DNA from: Verrucomicrobiaceae bacterium
GTDB lineage: Bacteria > Verrucomicrobiota > Verrucomicrobiia > Verrucomicrobiales > Verrucomicrobiaceae
Assembly: GCA_016795365.1 (NCBI GenBank)
Contig: JAEUHN010000018.1
Span: 1-59,695 of the forward strand
Reading direction: 5' to 3'
DNA length: 59,695 bases
Part shown: piece by piece, positions 27,864-35,000 of the stretch
How positions within the stretch are numbered: the stretch's first letter is position 1
How the letters are laid out: every line of letters starts with the position of its first letter
Notes under the pieces: model-generated
Told to the model about the DNA's origin: nothing
Databases searched by the model: none
What the model saw: only the letters and a program-made list of their open reading frames with translations
Translations under genes and position numbers: made by a program

Positions 27864-28784
27864 ATGAAATCCATCCTCACCCTCCTCCTCATCGCCACCG
27901 CCGCGCAGGCCGACATCGGCCTCATCACACCCGCCGAGGCCAAAAAACTCATCGAGCAACCCGACGCCGCGCAGCGCCCCATCGTGCTCGACACCCGCGG
28001 CGGGTATAAAGACTACTTCCGCGGCCATTTGCCTACCGCGCATCACATCAATTTCGACACGCTGCGCGGCACGAATGAAGCCGTTCCCGTCCAATACCTC
28101 CCCGACGACATCACCAAGGCCCTCCTCGTCCGCGCCGGAGTCGATCAAGACCGCCTCCACCTCGTCTATGCCACCGGCGACAAGCTCCCCAACGATGAAA
28201 TCCTCAGCACCAGCATGGTCGTCTATGTGCTGGAGAAATTCGGCGTGCAAAACATCCGCGTTGTCGATGGCGGCCTCGCCGGATGGAAAAAAGCCGGGTT
28301 TGAAGCCGCCAAGGACTACTTCGGCAATCCCAAGGGCAACCTGCCGGAAAAGGGCAACACCAGCATCGGTGTCGATGTGAAAACCGTGCAGGCCCACGTC
28401 GGCCAGCCCGGCAATCTCCTCGTCGATGCCCGCCCGCTCAATGAATACCAGGGCGATGACGACGTGTGGCTGCGCAAAGGCCACATCCCCGGAGCCATCA
28501 GCTTCCACTGGGCTCGCCTCATGGAGTCCGACAACACCCACCAGTTCAAGCCACTCGCCGACATGAAGGCCGAGCTGGAAGCCGCAGGCATCACCCCGGA
28601 CAAAAACATCATCTGCTACTGCGGCACCTCGCGTGAAGGCAGCCTCATCTTCTTCACCCTCAAGCATGTGCTCAAATATCCGAACGTCCGCCTCTACGAA
28701 GGCTCCTGGAAAGAATACGTCTGGCTCGACGGGAAATCGCTACCAGCCGAAACCGGCGGCAAGGCGGCGGGTCTCAGCAAGTAA
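27864..28784 (+). CDS. Periplasmic thiosulfate sulfurtransferase (two rhodanese domains)
   Basis: A 306-residue protein with signal peptide MKSILTLLLIATAAQAD. The first rhodanese domain (residues about 20-150; VLDTRGGYKDYFRGHLPTAHHINF) lacks a catalytic cysteine. The second (about 165-295; VDARPLNEYQG, KGHIPGAISFHWARL) has the active loop YCGTSREGS with Cys as persulfide carrier. This is the SseA/TST layout. It moves the sulfane sulfur of thiosulfate or mercaptopyruvate to a thiophile. Export to the periplasm fits use of external thiosulfate rather than cytosolic detoxification. It is the last gene of the ArsR-controlled operon, followed by a strong terminator. Confidence 0.88.
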   Translation: MKSILTLLLIATAAQADIGLITPAEAKKLIEQPDAAQRPIVLDTRGGYKDYFRGHLPTAHHINFDTLRGTNEAVPVQYLPDDITKALLVRAGVDQDRLHLVYATGDKLPNDEILSTSMVVYVLEKFGVQNIRVVDGGLAGWKKAGFEAAKDYFGNPKGNLPEKGNTSIGVDVKTVQAHVGQPGNLLVDARPLNEYQGDDDVWLRKGHIPGAISFHWARLMESDNTHQFKPLADMKAELEAAGITPDKNIICYCGTSREGSLIFFTLKHVLKYPNVRLYEGSWKEYVWLDGKSLPAETGGKAAGLSK

Positions 28785-28807
28785 CGCATCGTTAGGAGTG
28801 TTCGCAG

Positions 28808-28837
28808 CGCGGCACGGAGCATTTCGTGCCGCGTTTT
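28808..28837 (+). terminator. Rho-independent terminator of the PiT-barrel-rhodanese operon
   Basis: A perfect 9-bp stem (CGCGGCACG at 28808-28816, CGTGCCGCG at 28825-28833) with loop GAGCATTT is followed by TTTTGATTTT. It begins 24 bases after the rhodanese stop and marks the right end of the module. Confidence 0.85.
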
Positions 28838-28947
28838 GATTTTGGGTTTTCATTCAGAAGGAGAGTTTGCCAAAAAACCATCGCGTTCCGGCAAAATCCG
28901 ATCCCAGGCCGACGCCTCCCGCAAGGGATGCGATGACTGCAACAACG

Positions 28948-28993
28948 CCAAACGCCTCCTCTTGGGTCCTGCCGCCATGGCGGCGCTAAACGG
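28948..28993. repeat. Solitary copy of the 41-bp repeat unit (left flank of the 29040 gene)
   Basis: The 46 bases here match 29876-29924 (CCAAACGC ... GGTCCTGCCG ... CTAAACGG versus CCAAACGC ... GGTCCTGCCG ... CTAGACGG), including the GCCGxxxxxCGGC palindrome. The two copies flank the gene at 29040-29840 as direct repeats. Confidence 0.65.
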
Positions 28994-29039
28994 TGCGAAG
29001 GTGGTTTGAACGCGTCTGGTTCTCTCTATCGTCCGAAGC

Positions 29040-29840
29040 ATGAAACACTTGCTGCTTTTCATCCTCGCCTTTGCCATCTTTGCTCACGCAGAGCCACTGA
29101 ATGAGAAGTCTTCACCAGGGACTGAAATCGTCGTGGACTTGGCCTCGGTTGACATTTTTCCCAAAAGCTGGAGAGGCGGCAAGATCAACGTCAGTGCCAA
29201 ACCTTTGCTGGATGAGCAGGTGGCCCGTTTTCGCAGCATCGCGGAGCGTGCGCTGGCGAAGTATCCTCCGGCCCTGCTGCATGCCACGCTGAGGAAGCTC
29301 CACGGCTTGGGGCAGTTGGAATACAGCGGCGTGCAGACGGGCGGCACCCGCTCCGAAAGCGCCATCTACATCGTGTGCAAGCCGCACTACCGCGATGCCG
29401 CCGTGGAGCGCATAATCCACGCCGAATACTCCAGCCTTCTGTTCATGAAGTCAGCCAAGAAGTTCGATGCCAAAGCCTGGCTGGAGCAAAACGCGGAAGG
29501 CACGCGCTATCTCGGCAGCGGTGTGGCGGCGGTGAAAGCAGGCAAAACCTCCGCGCAGATGAAGCCTGAGCTCAATGAGCAGGGCTTCCTCAGCGAGTAT
29601 GCCCAGGCGAGCATGGAGGAGGATTTCAATTCGCACGTCGTGCGCCTGTTCATGGGCGAGGAAACTTACTGGCAGGCTTTGGAGAAGTATCTCCGGCTGC
29701 GGGCCAAGGCGGAACTTGTGATGGCGTTTTACTCAAAGCTGGATGCCCGTTTCAGCCGCGCCAGCTTTGCGAGGCTGAGAACCCTCGCGGCGCAGGCCGC
29801 AACAACTGCCAGCCCGGGCAAACCAGATGTCTCAAAGTGA
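29040..29840 (+). CDS. Secreted protein of unknown function (possible degenerate zinc peptidase-like)
   Basis: A 266-residue protein with signal peptide MKHLLLFILAFAIFAHAE. No family was recognised with certainty. The stretch AAVERIIHAEYSSLLF (near residue 127) sits where putative bacterial zinc metallopeptidases of the Peptidase_Mx type have an HHEFSS-like helix, and the general layout (a Tyr/Glu-rich helical C-terminus with YAQASMEEDFNSHVVRLFMG) would fit. The metal motif is incomplete, so any activity is unsure. It stands alone between direct copies of a 41-bp repeat unit. Confidence 0.7.
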   Translation: MKHLLLFILAFAIFAHAEPLNEKSSPGTEIVVDLASVDIFPKSWRGGKINVSAKPLLDEQVARFRSIAERALAKYPPALLHATLRKLHGLGQLEYSGVQTGGTRSESAIYIVCKPHYRDAAVERIIHAEYSSLLFMKSAKKFDAKAWLEQNAEGTRYLGSGVAAVKAGKTSAQMKPELNEQGFLSEYAQASMEEDFNSHVVRLFMGEETYWQALEKYLRLRAKAELVMAFYSKLDARFSRASFARLRTLAAQAATTASPGKPDVSK

Positions 29841-29898
29841 CGCTCGACTCTTTCGCAGCCCCGCCCACGGCACCTCCAAACGCGTCCCGTCTGGTCCT

Positions 29899-30144
29899 GC
29901 CGACGTGTCGGCGGGGCTAGACGGCTCTCATCTGCGAGAGCCGGGGCATCGGCAGGGCTGGACGGCTCCCGTTTGAGGCTGCCGAGGCGTCGGCAGTGGT
30001 GGATGGCTCTCGTTTGGGGCAGCCGAGTCTCCGGCAGGGCTGGACGAGGCCCGTTTAGGACAGCCGAGGCTCCGGCAGGGTGAAACGGCTCTCATGCGTG
30101 AGAGCCGAGGCGTCGGCTGGGGCAGACGAGGCCCGTTTGACGCT
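29899..30144. repeat. Six tandem copies of a 41-bp GC-rich repeat
   Basis: Units start at 29899, 29940, 29981, 30022, 30063 and 30104, each exactly 41 bases. Each opens with a short palindrome GCCGA-N4-[T/C]CGGC, then G-rich CAGGGCTGGACGG and a CTCTCGTTTG or GGCCCGTTT block. Copies are diverged (roughly 65-85% alike by eye) but keep their length, close to four helical turns. There are no unique spacers, so it is not CRISPR. Confidence 0.85.
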
Positions 30145-30176
30145 GCCTTTTGGGCGGTTTCGCCTTGGGAGAGGTG

Positions 30177-30270
30177 CCGAGACTGTCAGATTATCAGACT
30201 GTCAGACTTGGAGACTGTCAGACTTCCCGTCTCCTCGTCTCCAAGTCTCCAGGTCTGACAGTCTCCGAGT
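30177..30270. repeat. GAGACT/TCAGACT repeat tract with 14-bp inverted repeat
   Basis: Repeated words GACTGTCAGA, TTATCAGACT and GTCTCC fill the stretch. GGAGACTGTCAGAC (30210-30223) is perfectly complementary to GTCTGACAGTCTCC (30253-30266) across a 29-base loop. Related tracts precede the four-helix-bundle gene and the collagen-like gene. Confidence 0.8.
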
Positions 30271-30471
30271 TGACGGCTGAAACACGAGGCATACTTTTCG
30301 GGCCAGTTCGTCCTTTATCACATCGGACTGGTTGTCTGGCGGAGGGAAGAACCCACCAACCAGCGGCAATCTTCAACCTCGAAAAACGTGGCCCGATTCG
30401 GACAAGCATTCTTCGGCGACGGCTCACGCTTTGGGGCGCAGGACCCTCCGCGAACAACTAGAACACGAAAT

Positions 30472-31392
30472 ATGGCTTCCAACGCCCTACCTGATAAACG
30501 CGACCGCCTTTTCGCACTCGGCGATGATATGTGCGACGGTGCCCATACCCACGAAGTGGCTATCGGGCTCAAACAAAACACCGAAGCCGTGGTGCGCCCG
30601 GCTCTGGAAGCCGCCAAAGCGGCGGAATCGACCTTCGGTGCCTGCCAAGTGGTGAGAAAAGTCGCGAACGCCACCCACAATGCGGCGGACAATGCGGCGA
30701 AGGTCTTCATCACGAACGCCAAAAAGCGCCTCTCGAAGTTCTTCGGCGAGGCCTACTCCACCGAATGGGGGGCGGCGGGCTGGCCGAACAACTCGACGGC
30801 CATGCCGAGCACGCAGGCCGAGCGTTTCAGCCTCATCAATAGCTTGAAGCTCTACTTCACCGCCAACCCGGCCCATGAAAGTGTGGACATGGAGGTGACG
30901 GCGGCGCTGGCCACCACGCTGCATACGACAATCAGCAATGCACGCACGGCACTGGACCAAAAAGTGACGGAGAGTGGACAGGCGAAGGCCGCCCGCGATG
31001 CGGCGGAAACAAACCTGCGTAAACGCCTCCGTGGCATGATCACGGAGCTGGAGACACTGCTGAGTGCGGAAGACCCGCTCTGGCACGCCTTTGGCCTGAG
31101 CCGCCCTGCGGACGAAGAGACGCCCGAAGCGCCCAGCTTCACCACGGCGACTCCTGGCGGTGCTGGCATCACGCACGTTGATTGGGATGATGCCCTGCGG
31201 GCAGATCATTACCGCGTGTGGATTCTCATCGTGGGCACGGACAACGATTTCCGTGCGGTGGAAACCGTCACCGACAGCGATGGGACTCTCAGCGGCCTGC
31301 CGAGCGGCAGCACGGTGAAAATCCAAGTGACCTCCGTGAACGGTGCGGGCGAAAGCGGGCCGGGACCCATCGCTCAAATCGTCATTCCGTAA
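30472..31392 (+). CDS. Helical protein with C-terminal fibronectin III domain
   Basis: A 306-residue protein starting MASNALPDKRDRLFALGDDM; no signal peptide or membrane segment. Residues about 1-215 are mostly Ala-rich helices (AVVRPALEAAKAAESTFG, LHTTISNARTALDQKVTESGQAKAARDAAETN cut here; heptad-like). The last 90 residues form one FN3 domain (THVDWDDALRADHYRVWI, SGLPSGSTVKIQVTSVNGAGESGPG). I recall similar 'MxSNALP...' proteins in PVC bacteria but no function for them. It lies in a cassette with the four-helix-bundle and collagen-like genes, with repeat tracts between all three. A structural role, perhaps in a tail- or surface-like assembly, is inferred only. Confidence 0.8.
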   Translation: MASNALPDKRDRLFALGDDMCDGAHTHEVAIGLKQNTEAVVRPALEAAKAAESTFGACQVVRKVANATHNAADNAAKVFITNAKKRLSKFFGEAYSTEWGAAGWPNNSTAMPSTQAERFSLINSLKLYFTANPAHESVDMEVTAALATTLHTTISNARTALDQKVTESGQAKAARDAAETNLRKRLRGMITELETLLSAEDPLWHAFGLSRPADEETPEAPSFTTATPGGAGITHVDWDDALRADHYRVWILIVGTDNDFRAVETVTDSDGTLSGLPSGSTVKIQVTSVNGAGESGPGPIAQIVIP

Positions 31393-31404
31393 TTTGAAGA
31401 CGGG

Positions 31405-31441
31405 GAGACCATCAGACTATCAGACTATCAGACTGGGAGAC
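31405..31441. repeat. Tandem octamer ATCAGACT tract before the four-helix-bundle gene
   Basis: Three exact tandem ATCAGACT units at 31411-31434, flanked by GGGGAGACC and GGGAGACG, end directly before the ATG at 31443. The words match those of the tract at 30177-30270. The tract occupies the usual ribosome-binding position, and no Shine-Dalgarno sequence is visible. Confidence 0.8.
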
Positions 31442-31442
31442 G

Positions 31443-31820
31443 ATGAAGACGAAAATTGTTCGGCACACGGATTTGGAAGTCTATCGGCGTGCGTTTGCGG
31501 CGGCGATGCAGGTTTTCAAATTGAGCAAGGCGTTCCCGAAAGAGGAACGTTACTCGCTCACCGATCAGGCTCGCCGCGCCTCCCGGTCTGTCGCCGCCAA
31601 CATCTCTGAAGGGTGGCGCAAACGGCGTTACGCGGCCTCGTTCGTCAGCAAGCTCAACGATGCTGAAGGCGAGGCCGCTGAAACGCAAACGTGGCTGCAA
31701 TTCGCCGTGGAGTGTGACTACCTCAAGCCCGAGGACACCCGTGCTCTATATGCCGAATACGACCAGCTCATCGCCATGCTCGTGACGATGCAAAACCAAC
31801 CCGAAGTTTGGAAACTGTGA
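31443..31820 (+). CDS. Four-helix-bundle protein (23S rRNA intervening-sequence / Avd-like family)
   Basis: A 125-residue cytosolic protein with the whole family signature: HTDLEVYRRAFAAAMQVFKL, FPKEERYSLTDQARRASRSV and AANISEGWRKRR, followed by two amphipathic helices. The family (TIGR02436) includes proteins encoded in 23S rRNA intervening sequences and the Avd accessory protein of diversity-generating retroelements. Neither a reverse transcriptase nor an rRNA gene is nearby. Avd-type proteins form positively charged pentamers that bind nucleic acid; this copy is rich in Arg/Lys in helix 2 in agreement. GAGACT-type repeat tracts abut both ends of the gene. Confidence 0.88.
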   Translation: MKTKIVRHTDLEVYRRAFAAAMQVFKLSKAFPKEERYSLTDQARRASRSVAANISEGWRKRRYAASFVSKLNDAEGEAAETQTWLQFAVECDYLKPEDTRALYAEYDQLIAMLVTMQNQPEVWKL

Positions 31821-31868
31821 GACTGGAAGCAGTCTCCAAGTCTCCCCGTCTGAAAGTCTCCCAGTCTC
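31819..31868. repeat. GAGACT/AGTCTCC repeat tract after the four-helix-bundle gene
   Basis: Words GAGACTGGAAGC, AGTCTCCAAGTCTCC, GTCTGAAAGTCTCC and CAGTCTC form an imperfect inverted repeat. It starts at the stop codon of the four-helix-bundle gene and ends 16 bases before the collagen-like gene. Confidence 0.75.
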
Positions 31869-31884
31869 AAACCCTTCTCCACCT

Positions 31885-32673
31885 ATGGCTTTCGACCCCG
31901 CATGGCCCCAAAACGGCCAAAACATCGACGCTGACCGTTTTCGCGGTCAGTTCGCCGGAATCATTGATCTCATTGGCAACGGCTCCGGTGTCAGCGCCGC
32001 GCAAGTGGACGGCGTGAACACCCTGCCGCCCAGCACCCCGGCCAACGCAAGTGTGTCTCTGGTCGGGACCACACTGCATTTCACCTTTGAACTCCCGCAA
32101 GGCCAGGAAGGCCCGATGGGTCAGCAGGGGCCGCCCTTTGCGAACGCCGTGGTGGATGCCGTGAACACCGTGAACCCCGGCGATCCCGCTGCCGTTGCTG
32201 TAAGCTTCGATGGAACGAACGTGCGCTTCACCTTCGACATCCCGCGTGGCAGTGACGGCATGAACGGGAGCAACGGCAGCGACGGAGCCCAAGGCCCGCC
32301 CGGAAACGACGGCGGGCAAGGCCCCGCTGGAAATGACGGCAGCCCTGGGCCACAAGGACCCCCCTTCGCTCAAGCCGTGGTGGACAGCGTGACCACCCTC
32401 GATCCCGGCCAGCAGGCCACGGTGGGCGTGAGCTTCGATGGAACGAACGTGCGCTTCACCTTTGGCATCCCACGCGGTAGCGATGGCACCAACGGCAGCG
32501 ACGGCTCCCAAGGCCCGCCCGGCGAAATCAGCCAAGCCCAGCTCGACAACGCCATCAGCGGCACGAGTGCAAACACGAACAGCGTGAGCACGCTGGACAC
32601 CCCTTTCGCCGATCCCGACATGGAAGCCATCCGCCAGAAGCTCAATGAGATGATTCTGAATGGGCGGAGGTAG
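31885..32673 (+). CDS. Collagen-like, tail-fibre-type repeat protein
   Basis: A 262-residue protein without signal peptide. It alternates a module of about 38 residues (three copies: VDGVNTLPPSTPANASVSLVG..., VDAVNTVNPGDPAAVAVSFDG..., VDSVTTLDPGQQATVGVSFDG...), each ending in FxxPxGxxG, with Gly-X-Y collagen stretches (QGPPGNDGGQGPAGNDG and similar). A short C-terminal helix (DPDMEAIRQKLNEMILNGRR) may act as trimerisation end. The layout is like phage tail-fibre and bacterial collagen-like proteins. Copies two and three share 32 identical bases (32203-32234 and 32431-32462), a sign of recent internal duplication. It is the third gene of the repeat-separated cassette. Confidence 0.82.
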   Translation: MAFDPAWPQNGQNIDADRFRGQFAGIIDLIGNGSGVSAAQVDGVNTLPPSTPANASVSLVGTTLHFTFELPQGQEGPMGQQGPPFANAVVDAVNTVNPGDPAAVAVSFDGTNVRFTFDIPRGSDGMNGSNGSDGAQGPPGNDGGQGPAGNDGSPGPQGPPFAQAVVDSVTTLDPGQQATVGVSFDGTNVRFTFGIPRGSDGTNGSDGSQGPPGEISQAQLDNAISGTSANTNSVSTLDTPFADPDMEAIRQKLNEMILNGRR

Positions 32674-32686
32674 CGTTAGGCGTTCT

Positions 32687-33667
32687 TCACACCTTTTTGA
32701 ACGTTGGCTTCTTCGTGATCTCGACAGGTGTCATAAACACTTGCTGCCATTCGGCTTTGTATTTCCTGGGAAAGTTGTCTCTCGCCTCCCCTGGCCGATA
32801 GCGATCAAGGATGCTTCGATAGGTGCGAAGCGCAAACGCGACAGAAAAACGAAACACCTGGGGGAACTTGGTCCAGTCACGAATGTTGGGCACTTGAAAT
32901 CGAGTTCCTCCGTCGATTTCGAGACTCGACATCAATGCCGACCCATGTCCTTCCTCTGAGAGGTGGCCGTAAATCCGGCGATAGTCCCTCAATCTCCCCA
33001 CCTGATCAAAAATGTCTCGAATCTGCACCTTCGGAAGACTCTTCATTGATTTGGGCGGGTTCCCAGCAGCAATACGACGATGTGCTTCATAGACATCGGT
33101 CCAAACTGGCTCTTTTCCCTTCGCAGTCGCAGCTTGGTCAAATAGCTGGTAAATGGCTCCGAAGACCGGGTGTTGTCCCATTTTGTCAATCGCAGCGGAC
33201 TTGACCTGCGCACCTGCCACATGTTCGGCCAATCCTGCCGAACCAAGGTCATCGACTAGCTGTTGATGGGTGGCGCTACCTGGAATGAACGAGTCTGCCA
33301 CGGCCTTTTTCCGCCGAAACGCCGCCACGAACATGAAGTGCGCTCTTTGCTCCGTGTCCTCCTTCAGCAACCAGTCCACCAGGACAGACGCTTCAAGCAT
33401 GGCTCGGAGTTCAGACATCGCCCCCGCAACCGCTCCCTGGGACAACAGAATGTGGATGCTATCGAGATGTGTGATCACCTTTCGGAACAGATGAAAGATG
33501 ATGATGGAGTCGCTGATGCCCTTCTGGCTCGAATCCCACGCTCTTGGCATTAACTGGGTGCCGTAGTTGATGACTTGCTCGATGAGATTGAGCTGTTGTT
33601 TGAGTTGGGACGCTTCGGCAGGGACGCCATCTCTATCAAGGACATGGGTGTAAGGATCGTCTGGCAT
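32687..33667 (-). CDS. DUF5677-type protein of unknown function
   Basis: A 326-residue cytosolic, mostly helical protein starting MPDDPYTHVLDRDG at 33667. The core resembles DUF5677 (IIIFHLFRKVITHLDSIHILL, AMSELRAMLEASVLVDWLL, YRRIYGHLSEEGHG), a family scattered among accessory and defence-island genes with no proven activity. Its base composition is less GC-rich than the polysaccharide genes and it sits against a broken gene on its 5' side, both signs of acquisition. The stop lies 14 bases from the end of the collagen-like gene (convergent). Confidence 0.65.
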   Translation of the reverse strand: MPDDPYTHVLDRDGVPAEASQLKQQLNLIEQVINYGTQLMPRAWDSSQKGISDSIIIFHLFRKVITHLDSIHILLSQGAVAGAMSELRAMLEASVLVDWLLKEDTEQRAHFMFVAAFRRKKAVADSFIPGSATHQQLVDDLGSAGLAEHVAGAQVKSAAIDKMGQHPVFGAIYQLFDQAATAKGKEPVWTDVYEAHRRIAAGNPPKSMKSLPKVQIRDIFDQVGRLRDYRRIYGHLSEEGHGSALMSSLEIDGGTRFQVPNIRDWTKFPQVFRFSVAFALRTYRSILDRYRPGEARDNFPRKYKAEWQQVFMTPVEITKKPTFKKV

Positions 33668-33674
33668 ATCGGCT

Positions 33675-34543
33675 GATTCTTGCCTGCAAGTGAGACAGTT
33701 CAACATCGACAACGCCAAACCGGAGTTCAAAAACCCGATCCGCATCCCGATCACCGGTTTGCAGCCTGACACCGAGTATTACTACCGCGTGCGTCATCGC
33801 AATGTCGGCGCTCCTTTCTACAGCGCACGCGGCGAGCGTAGCTTTCACACCGCGCGGCCTCGCGGCACGACCTTCAGCTTCACCGTCACCGCCGACCCGC
33901 ACATCGACGTGAATACCGAAGCTGGCGCGACCTCTGGAACAACGAAGGTGCCAAAGCATGGCAGGATACCGTTGGTTACAACCTATTCGACTACGACGAC
34001 GCCAAAGGCTGGCATTCGGTGTGGGGCAGCCGCCTTCGTGATTCCGTGTTCGGCAAACCTTCCCCGAAGGATTCAACGGTCGTGCATCGCTTCGATCAGG
34101 TCGTGCGTGATCCTGTTGCATCGATTTTCACGGTCCAGGCGAACAAGGGCATCATCCTGAGCGGTGCAACTCTGCCTTCGTTGAAACATCCGTCGGGTGT
34201 TGAAGTTTCATCGAGCGATTCATCTTTCACGATCATGATCGCCGTGGCCGACGATCTTCCGTTGACGCAATCGAAGAAGCTCTGGCTCTGCGCCCTCAGT
34301 CGAGCTGAGAACCAAGGCATGGCCTGGGACAAGGACCGCCGGACCGTCGGCAACAAGTGGGGCACGGGCCCCGCGCTGGTGCTCGGCGTCAAAGCAAAGA
34401 TCAAGCTCCCCGGCGATGCCACTTGGAAAGTCGAAGCCCTCGATCCCTCTGGCGCACCGAAGGCGGTGATCGCGGAGAAGACGAACGACTTCCGCATTGA
34501 TCCCAGCCAGAAGACCTGCTGGTGGCTGATCACTCGCGAGTGA
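33675..34543 (+). pseudogene. Remnant of a secreted phosphatase-like gene: two fused fragments in different frames
   Basis: Frame one (33675 to about 33920) has no start or signal peptide. It encodes the FN3-like N-domain of purple-acid-type phosphatases (ITGLQPDTEYYYRVRHRN) and only the first metal motif, FTVTADPHIDVNT. From about 33923 another frame takes over (WRDLWNNEGAKAWQDT ... to the stop at 34543), encoding a C-terminal segment of about 200 residues with no metal motif that ends TCWWLITRE. The central catalytic domain and the 5' end are missing. The adjoining DUF5677 gene occupies the place of the missing N-terminus, so insertion and deletion here are likely. The two pieces may even come from different genes. 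Confidence 0.65.
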
Positions 34544-34556
34544 GTCGGCTCGGTGC

Positions 34557-35000
34557 CTACCGCTTCACAAATGCCATCTGCAAGGGATCGACGTCGAGCT
34601 TGATGTAGTCGCCGTAGATCAGTCCGTCGATGGATGGTGCGAGGATCTCCAGGACATCGGAGGCCTGGAAATGCGCAGGTTTGGTTTCGGGATGCGGGTA
34701 GTAGATCAGGCCGGTGCAGATCACGCCGTTGAAATGGATGCGGCAGTCGAAGAACGAGAAGTCCTCAGGAGGTTCCATGGGGTGCCATTGAACTTGTCGA
34801 AACGTGAGGCGAGGTTCCAGCACCTGATAGCGCAGAGGTGCAATCGACACGTTCAAGGTGCCAGGATGAAAACGTGTGAGATCGAGGCCCAAGGCCCTGA
34901 AAAACGGAGCCTGCATTGCCAGCGTGCCGCCGGGGAAAAGTGGATTCTCATTGGCACCCGATGCCACACGATGGCCGGGCACGACCTTCGCATTGATCAT
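34557..35000 (-). CDS. CTP-dependent riboflavin-kinase-like protein (DUF120-like fold)
   Basis: A 147-residue cytosolic protein. The ATG at 35000 overlaps the stop of the upstream hydrolase gene as ATGA, so it is chosen over an ATG at 35048. Blocks match archaeal riboflavin kinase in order: KVVPGHRVASG at the start, then FFRALGLDLTRFHPGTLNVSI (family: LG..P.PGTLNV), then PETKPAHFQASDVLEILAP and GDYIKLDVD (family: H.SEVIEIIAP ... DGD.V). The first Gly-rich nucleotide loop is altered, so kinase activity is not assured. Translational coupling to a secreted hydrolase is unusual for a flavin enzyme; another ligand is possible. Confidence 0.6.
   Translation of the reverse strand: MINAKVVPGHRVASGANENPLFPGGTLAMQAPFFRALGLDLTRFHPGTLNVSIAPLRYQVLEPRLTFRQVQWHPMEPPEDFSFFDCRIHFNGVICTGLIYYPHPETKPAHFQASDVLEILAPSIDGLIYGDYIKLDVDPLQMAFVKR

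Larger units (their letters stand above)
29841..30471. other. Gene-free, repeat-dense stretch of 630 bases
   Basis: This gap holds the six-copy 41-bp tandem array (29899-30144), a GAGACT/TCAGAC tract with a perfect inverted repeat (30177-30270) and a leader of about 200 bases before the FN3 gene. I see no reading frame with a family signature in it. Confidence 0.7.

Noticed and set aside
29899..30144. CRISPR array
   Set aside because: The 41-bp units follow each other without spacers and there are no cas genes.
30210..30266. Integron attC site or transposon end
   Set aside because: There is no integrase, no core site RYYYAAC/GTTRRRY pair and no target-site duplication; the hairpin is better explained by the GAGACT repeat words.
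31443..31820. Diversity-generating retroelement (Avd-like gene)
   Set aside because: No reverse transcriptase, no template/variable repeat pair with adenine-specific changes, and no C-type-lectin target in the neighbourhood.
30472..32673. Prophage tail operon
   Set aside because: Only one fibre-like protein; no terminase, capsid, portal, tape-measure, integrase or lysis gene nearby.
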